24,862 nucleotides of DNA from Isohypsibius dastychi (taxonomy: Eukaryota; Tardigrada; Eutardigrada; Parachela; Isohypsibiidae): positions 1-24,862 of the forward strand of contig JAQIWT010000283.1 of NCBI GenBank assembly GCA_034696485.1, read 5' to 3'. The notes below the pieces were generated by a model. It saw nothing but the letters and a program-made list of their open reading frames with translations. It made no database searches and was not told the origin of the DNA. Below, piece after piece: positions 19,109-24,862 of this stretch (the first letter of the stretch is position 1; every line of letters begins with the position of its first letter). The position numbers were made by a program, and so were the translations under genes.

Positions 19109-19116
19109 CCTTTACA

Positions 19117-19195
19117 GTGAGCATGGAAATTCTATTGCTGGATAGAGTCATCGCTTCAGCAAACATGTATGAGGATGGCATCGGAGAGAAGCAGG
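19117..19195 (+). pseudogene. Candidate exon beside the transposon
   Basis: After CCTTTACAG the sequence encodes MEILLLDRVIASANMYEDGI, then GEKQ, and is followed by GTCAGT, a donor-like site. The transposon target duplication overlaps the acceptor tract. It may belong with the 18116-18409 remnants. The family is unknown. Confidence 0.3.
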
Positions 19196-19644
19196 TCAGT
19201 CAAGTTCAGTTGCAGGCTTTCGGTGCTATATTTAGACAAAAAACTTTTTGTCGGTAATCGGTATTCATGCTGACAACATCGCGGCTCAACCAGCCACACT
19301 AGGTCGCCTGACATCTAAACGTCTGTAGCCGGATTTTTTGTGAGCTGATCTATTGTAAACCTCCCCGGTGAACGTTAACTGTTGTGAAACTTTTTCCACG
19401 AATGGCGTCACGAGATAGAACGTGGGGGGGGGGGTCTCTTCAGCCTGGGGGAGGGGGTGGGCGTGTGTGATTCAGTTATTTGAGTCTATGGTTATCTCCA
19501 CTTCTGCGATTTCCCGTGACATTTTCATGGATGGCGCAGAGATCGAACTTACACGCGTGCAAAACTTTGAAACGGGCTTTGTTCAATAAGCTAATCAAAG
19601 AATCAGATTTAAAACTTGATCCGCAAACCTGCTAGAGAACCTTT
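19196..19644. other. Intergenic with G-rich runs
   Basis: G runs lie near 19423-19434 and 19446-19461. No gene is supported. Confidence 0.4.
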
Positions 19645-20030
19645 ATCACCTATAGACAGCTTAACGGCTGAGCCGTTCTTTATTTTTACTGAGGGGCTTC
19701 CAGTTCTTGGATAACATTGATGTCCCCGCCTTCGTATTTAAATTTTTCATTTGCTTGGTTGGTGACGTTTCCCAGACAAACCGTGCAAATCGGAATTCTT
19801 GGTCAGTCTTTAAAATATCTAGGAGTTTGATAAATAATAGTCGAGGTCGCCACGGTTGGAACTTCTCGGAAATTCGAGAGACATGATCGGTTTTCGTGGT
19901 GGTAAAAAGTTATCCGCCCAAAGCTTTCTTTCTGTTCTTTTTGATGAGCGAACCAATGAAGCTTTCCGAAAAACCGCGAAGTTGTTTCAAAAGTTGTTAG
20001 TTTTGATGTCAGATTTCCATGACAGCTCAA
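19645..20030 (+). pseudogene. Relic of a globin 3' end and flank (S5)
   Basis: The segment is collinear with the end of globin S3 and its 3' flank (about 11660-12000). It begins ATCACCTATAGACAGCTTAA against ATCACATACAGTCAAGTCAA, then GGCTGAGCCGTTCTTTATTT against CGCTTGAGCAGTTCTTTATT, then a long shared flank. Upstream coding similarity is too weak to call exons. It represents a third location reached by the globin duplication. Confidence 0.65.
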
Positions 20031-21923
20031 ACGAGGCTGTTGAAAAATTACAATAAAACTGAGTTCGACCGAAGTCCGAAACCGAAGCAGTTGAATAAAA
20101 ACGACTCTGCCTGTGGTCAGAACAATTTTCAAAGACAGTGAATAATTAGCTTTGATCAGGGTTCCGAACAGCTGGGGTGAGAATCTTACATTGCTCCTTT
20201 TCAGTTCACTATTTTGGCAGCTTCCAAATTTGAATGCAGTTCGACTGAAAAAATATATAGTGCGTTGTGATCTGCAGGCACGACCTTGACATCACGCGCT
20301 CGATTGAAGTCTTCACATTGTGTCTTTCACTGGTTGATCAGATGTATTTGACACGTGCTCCACAATTTCCGTAAACAAGGAAGCTACCCACAAATCAGCA
20401 TGCCCGTGATCGATGTCAGCGCAGTTGTCGAGTAGACACAACATCGACCATGAAAGTGTCAACAAGATGAGGCAACAACTTCCGCACTTCCATATCAACA
20501 ATCCCACCATATCTATTTGCATTCCTCGACATTTACCACGCGATCAAACAAGCAACTGTCATGTTACTCCGATTGGGAATAAAGGGTCAGTGTGACAGTA
20601 TCTCATCAGGCCAACAATGTTGTGACATTCGGGGTAAACACATCAACCATTCGATCCGAAAACCAGGAAGAACTCACTGCTGAACAATGCGGCCATGGTC
20701 GGCGGCCCGGGCGGCAGATGGGTCTGTTTGTACAATGGTACTCTAGGGTATGCTTAGGGAAGTGCGTGCGTCAATGTTGCATCAGGTGAATAAATGTAAC
20801 ACCTATTCAAACTCACTTGAAGTCAATTAAACAGACGGATGGTGTGTGATTGAGTAGGATTTGTGACCCAGTTTTCGCCACGATACTACAACTGTGCTCC
20901 AGTGATTAATGGTTTTAAGACAGTTCTTTTCTAGACTCCATCAGATACTAATTATTGATCAGAATATACCTTTTTATATTCTCGTAATTCAATAATGTAC
21001 TTGGATAATTTTGTCTGTGTACAGCTACAAGTTTGATAAAATAGATAGTTATTTGGGTAATACAAGTGTTTCAAGTTTCAATGCACCTTAGAGCACGTAA
21101 ATCTTGCTTTGACTATCATATGTCATTATCAGGACCAACCTTGCAGTAGCATTTGGTATTAGTAATAATATGTTGAATACCTGCTGGCCCAAAAAAATTA
21201 TTCCGCAAAAAACTAGCTAACCAAGAATTTATATATGTAAACAGATGCAGCATTGAATTTGCTTGGAATTCAGGGATACCGGTACAGATCACGAGATTTC
21301 TCGAAATGAACCCTAAACCTACGTGCACCATTCTTTCTTCGGCATAATTTCAAATTTGAGTCAAAAAGAAACAACCCCAATTAAAAATTCAAAAGTTTGA
21401 CGTATCATATTTATCCAGAATGAAATATCATATCAACTCGAAATTCTGAACAACAGAATTTTATCAAAGTTTTACCGCATAATTGTTCAAATGATTGCAA
21501 TATTATGGACGTACTCTCTCATTCTACATTTACCAAAGCGTAGTCATCAAATCTACATCGAAAAGGCCCCGACAAAAACAATGCGGGCAAGGTCGAGCAA
21601 GCTTCACCCGGATGACGTAGTCCACTAATAAATAAAATGTCGAGGGTATGGCACTCAAAAACTGTGTCGAATGGAAAACAGCACCAGCATCCGTCCAGGC
21701 TCCGGCTTTGTTATCATCTCTAATCAACTGCTCCTCCAACAAGCTATCAGCCAAGACCGCCCAGAAATATTGTTTTCCTTCACCAGATCAGTTATTAGAG
21801 ATCATGAAAATCTGGGTGGGGGAATGAGTATAAGAAGGCACGCGCTTGACTCAACCCGGCCATTCATTCTCATTTCTACGCGCCGCGTTTTATTACGCCT
21901 CGCCATTGTTCCACAGGTGATTT
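20031..21923. other. Gene-poor stretch
   Basis: Two short coding-like pieces were noted. On the minus strand near 20311-20535, MSRNANRYGGIVDMEVRKLL and, in another frame, HADLWVASLFTEIVEHVSN. On the plus strand near 20670-20755, NNAAMVGGPGGRWVCLYNG. Neither has supporting splice structure, so neither is called as a gene. The 166-codon frame at 21671-22171 shows no family features. A TATAAG near 21830 could belong to the metalloproteinase promoter. Confidence 0.35.
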
Positions 21924-21975
21924 CTGTTTTGAAAAGCCAGTTTGTGATTTTTGAACCACCCGGCTTTTCAAACAG
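21924..21975. repeat. Hairpin upstream of the metalloproteinase gene
   Basis: CTGTTTTGAAAAGCC and GGCTTTTCAAACAG pair over 14 bp with a one-base bulge and a 23-base loop, about 280 bp before the start codon. Confidence 0.6.
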
Positions 21976-22253
21976 AATACTGACCCACCTGTTGATCCAA
22001 TATTTTATTTTATTTTTCGTTGTGAAAGGCAAGTTCAGTTTTATTCACGGTGTCGAATTCTGTTCTGTTTCGGAGGAAGTGAGTTATCGCTATCGGAATC
22101 GACCCAGTTGTTCTTCAATTTTATCGAATGGAAACATCAAAGTGCTGACTGATGTTTGTTTGCGATTTTGACTTCTGCTCTTGAAAAGTGAAGTGGTCAG
22201 CGTATTTCGTGGACAGACTGAAGGGATCCGGAAAATACAAGAGCCTGCAGCAA

Positions 22254-24572
22254 ATGGACACCGGTTTTGGACGGATTGTTTTTTCGTTATCATGTTTTAT
22301 TATCGTGAATGCCGCACCTCGACTCGACGAATCAGACGTAAGAATGAATAAGCGGAAAGTGCAAACCAAAAAATAAATTCTAAATGCTGAACATATGTCA
22401 CGGTTAATTTATTTTGATCAAGTTTGGTTGTATTAATTTAAGGCAAATTCATGCAATTTTATGCAACTTTTCGGGCTCATTTCAGTTATGCACATAAACC
22501 GAAACTGTTCATTTAAAGCAATAAAGTAGCCAGTTTTCTACGAAAGGTACAAACTAGCATTTTGGCAAGCTGCAAATAGATTTTAATTGACTGCATTTTT
22601 TGGTTTGTGGGGTGATTTTTATGCTCTTGGTTATTAAACCATACTGATATATTTCAACAGATGCAAGGATACCTACAGAAGTTTGGATATCTTAACAAAC
22701 CAAATCCGGAAACCGGAAGTTTGGTTACTAAAGAGCATTTTACGGAAGCAATCAAAGGATTCCAAAGATTCGCCAACATTCCTGTAACCGGTGAGAAAAA
22801 CTGATTTTTCTGTCACGAATTTTGTAGCATTGGACATGATTATCTACAAAATATAAACTTTTGTCGAATTAATTTTGTAACGAAGGTGAGTATTTTTTGC
22901 ATGGCTCCAGCTTTTACGATGAAGTCATGCTACTAGATTTTTTAATATCCTTGTAAAAATTTTACAACCTTCTAACTGAAAGTTTCAGTTTCTATGTTTT
23001 GAATGTTGTCCGTTTCACCATTTATACGTAGAATTTGGAGCATTTCTGCTTTCCACCGATAATTTTGAATTCAGGCATTTTCATACTTTAATAACCGGCC
23101 AACTTATAGGCGTTCTGGATACCGACACAAAAATGATGATGAAAGCTCCTCGATGTGGGGTACCGGACGTCGTTGATGGGGAGAATTCCGTGCCAAGCGG
23201 CCAAACCCACCGGCGGAGAAAGCGCTACGTTTTACAAGGCAGTAAATGGAAGGTCAAGGATCTCACCTGGTCAGTCTCAAAGACGACGAGTCAACTCAGT
23301 CGAAGTGAAATTGAAAGCCAGATTGCACGTGCATGGAAGGTGAGTCATATAAATCCCACACACACGCCGTACTGAACAAATGAACTTTCGTCATGGTAAA
23401 TAATCGCTGTCGACTACGATGGTATACCCTACTACAATGGTAATAAATCTGGGTCAGATTCAGATCCAATAGGTTGACTTCCAAAAAGAATGCAATAAAA
23501 GCAAGTGAAATACAATTATCGTACTATAAGGAAATAACTGTAAGTTGATTCAAATCAGTAATAATCGATGTCTTATCAAACAGGCTAAACTTGTGGTCTG
23601 ACACCAGTTTTCTACAGCGGCAGTCCGCTGCTGTATCACTGACCAGCTGCTTTCTATTTCAGTTGTGGTCCGATAATTCCGGACTGAAGTTCACGAAATC
23701 CAACGGAGGAAATGTTCATATCGATATTCGCTTCGACAAATACGAACATGGTGACGGTGACCCTTTTGACGGTCCAGGAAAAACACTAGCCCACGCATTC
23801 TTCCCACAGTGAGTAACACTACGTCACAGCAACCAAAAATCCCACCGAAGAATTCTCTTTTCCGGGTTTATAATAATCCTCGAAGAGATAAATTCACAAG
23901 CTGATATGTATTTGAATTCATAGATATGGAGGGGACGCGCATTTTGATGAATCCGAAAGCTGGACGACCGGTAGATACGGTAAGTGCTCGTTATCGCCCA
24001 AATTGGGAAAGCTTCTAATGCCGAACGCTGCCCCCCCCCCACACTCTTTGACTGAATGTTCCCTGAAGACGAGTTTTCAAACATGTCATCTTTTAGGTAC
24101 AAACTTGTTCCAAGTTGCTGCCCACGAATTTGGTCATTCCCTCGGTCTCTCACATTCCAACATCAAAGCATCTCTAATGGCTCCATTTTACCGTGGTTAC
24201 GACGATAATTTGCATTTGGACGCCGACGACATTGCAGCCATCCAGAACATCTACGGTGCACCCGATTTTTACCAGAACCATTTGTCTGATATCTCAAGAA
24301 CATCCCGGAAACCAGTCACCTCACGATATCGACCCACCCATATCCCAACGGCGGTTGAGTCAGTCAACATTTGTGACTCACCAACGATCGACGCGATAAC
24401 CGTGACGGCTGATGGGACGACCTATGCTTTCAAGGGCGATTTGTATTATCAACTGAACGACTATGGAATTGAGAAGGGATATCCGAAACGAATATCGGAT
24501 GACTGGATTGGACTGCCAGGAAATCTGGACGCCGCGCTGACCTGGTCGGATGGCAAAACTTTCTTTTTCAAG
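22254..24572 (+). CDS. Secreted matrix metalloproteinase with hemopexin domain (3' end outside window)
   Basis: Six exons (22254-22337, 22661-22790, 23110-23339, 23663-23808, 23924-23979, 24097-24572) encode 374 residues so far; the last ends at a GTGAGC donor, so the gene continues. Domains in order: signal peptide ([20 protein letters not shown]); propeptide with peptidoglycan-binding-like helices ([20 protein letters not shown]); cysteine switch PRCGVPD (85-91); RRRKR furin-type site (106-110); and the catalytic domain from Tyr111. The catalytic domain has the calcium and structural zinc segment [20 protein letters not shown], the zinc site [11 protein letters not shown] (225-235) and the Met-turn ASLMAP. 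A short hinge follows, then the first hemopexin blades from Cys308. All catalytic residues are present, so an active, furin-activated extracellular matrix protease is expected. Intron 5 has a poly-C run. Confidence 0.93.
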
Positions 24573-24862
24573 GTGAGCTATGAAATTATCACTACAGTAC
24601 ATCACAAGAAGAATCAAGTTATGAGCAATTGATTCCTCTCGGAAAACGAATGAAAGATGAGACATAGGATGCAGCTGCCTGCAGTTAGTTCCACATACAT
24701 CATAACAACGTTTGTAGTATTGAGGCCTGATTCAATTCCATGACGTCGGCCTAGCATACTCAACTCTGGACGAAAACTAACCCACTTAGTACATTTTCCA
24801 ATAGTAAAACAAGTGCTTCTCAGCTGCCTTTTTTTGTAATAGTTAGGCCTGCAATGTGAGGT
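24573..24862 (+). other. Intron of the metalloproteinase gene, cut by window end
   Basis: The sequence after the GTGAGC donor at 24573 shows no further hemopexin exon before the window ends. Other introns of this gene reach 323 bp, so the next exon is probably just outside. Confidence 0.6.

Noticed and set aside
21671-22171. 166-codon plus-strand frame before the metalloproteinase
   Set aside because: No signal peptide, motif or family resemblance; it contains a hairpin and ends in the probable 5' region of the metalloproteinase gene.
1-24862. CRISPR array, bacterial operon, tRNA or rRNA genes
   Set aside because: No regular spacer-repeat array, no ribosome-binding or operon layout, and no recognisable tRNA or rRNA sequence; all genes have animal-type introns or proteins.

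Overview
The window comes from a compact animal nuclear genome. Genes are split by short GT-AG introns, many of 50-67 bp. The proteins are metazoan types: a hemopexin matrix metalloproteinase, a BTB-BACK-propeller protein, four-span membrane proteins with PPxY tails and secreted globins. Polyadenylation signals are AATAAA. Intron size and the secreted globins suggest a small invertebrate such as a tardigrade or another small ecdysozoan. That placement is inference; nothing here fixes the phylum.

Layout, left to right. At 32-460 (+) there is a possible secreted-protein gene whose last exon carries an in-frame TGA. At 1115-1905 (-) is 4TM/PPxY gene copy A, followed by a foldback repeat (2691-2785) and a broken relative, copy C (3060-3296). 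A seven-exon BTB-BACK-propeller gene fills 4647-7268 (-). From 7762 to 11684 is a globin cluster: a relic promoter plus signal-peptide exon interrupted by a TA-flanked MITE, then two divergently transcribed secreted globin genes (8807-9923 - and 10299-11684 +) that share a 375-bp promoter. At 12612-13307 (-) is 4TM/PPxY copy B, followed by a globin exon relic (13835-13960) and 4TM relic D (14040-14575).

Beyond that lie a decayed coding tract (14690-15265), a second foldback repeat (15584-15686), a small unknown gene (15928-16395 +) and a two-exon unknown gene (16755-17677 -). A 569-bp DNA transposon with terminal inverted repeats and a 7-bp target duplication sits at 18540-19108, beside exon-like remnants. 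A relic of a globin 3' flank lies at 19645-20030. The window ends inside a secreted matrix metalloproteinase gene (22254-24572 +, open to the right).

The main story is repeated local duplication of two interleaved families. The divergent extracellular globins have kept the classical helix-B intron and the proximal histidine, lack the distal histidine, and are cut by conserved 20- and 24-nt microexons in and after helix E. The 4TM/PPxY proteins resemble LAPTM4/5 in layout. At least five globin pieces (two intact) and four 4TM pieces (two intact) are present, with mobile elements inserted among them.
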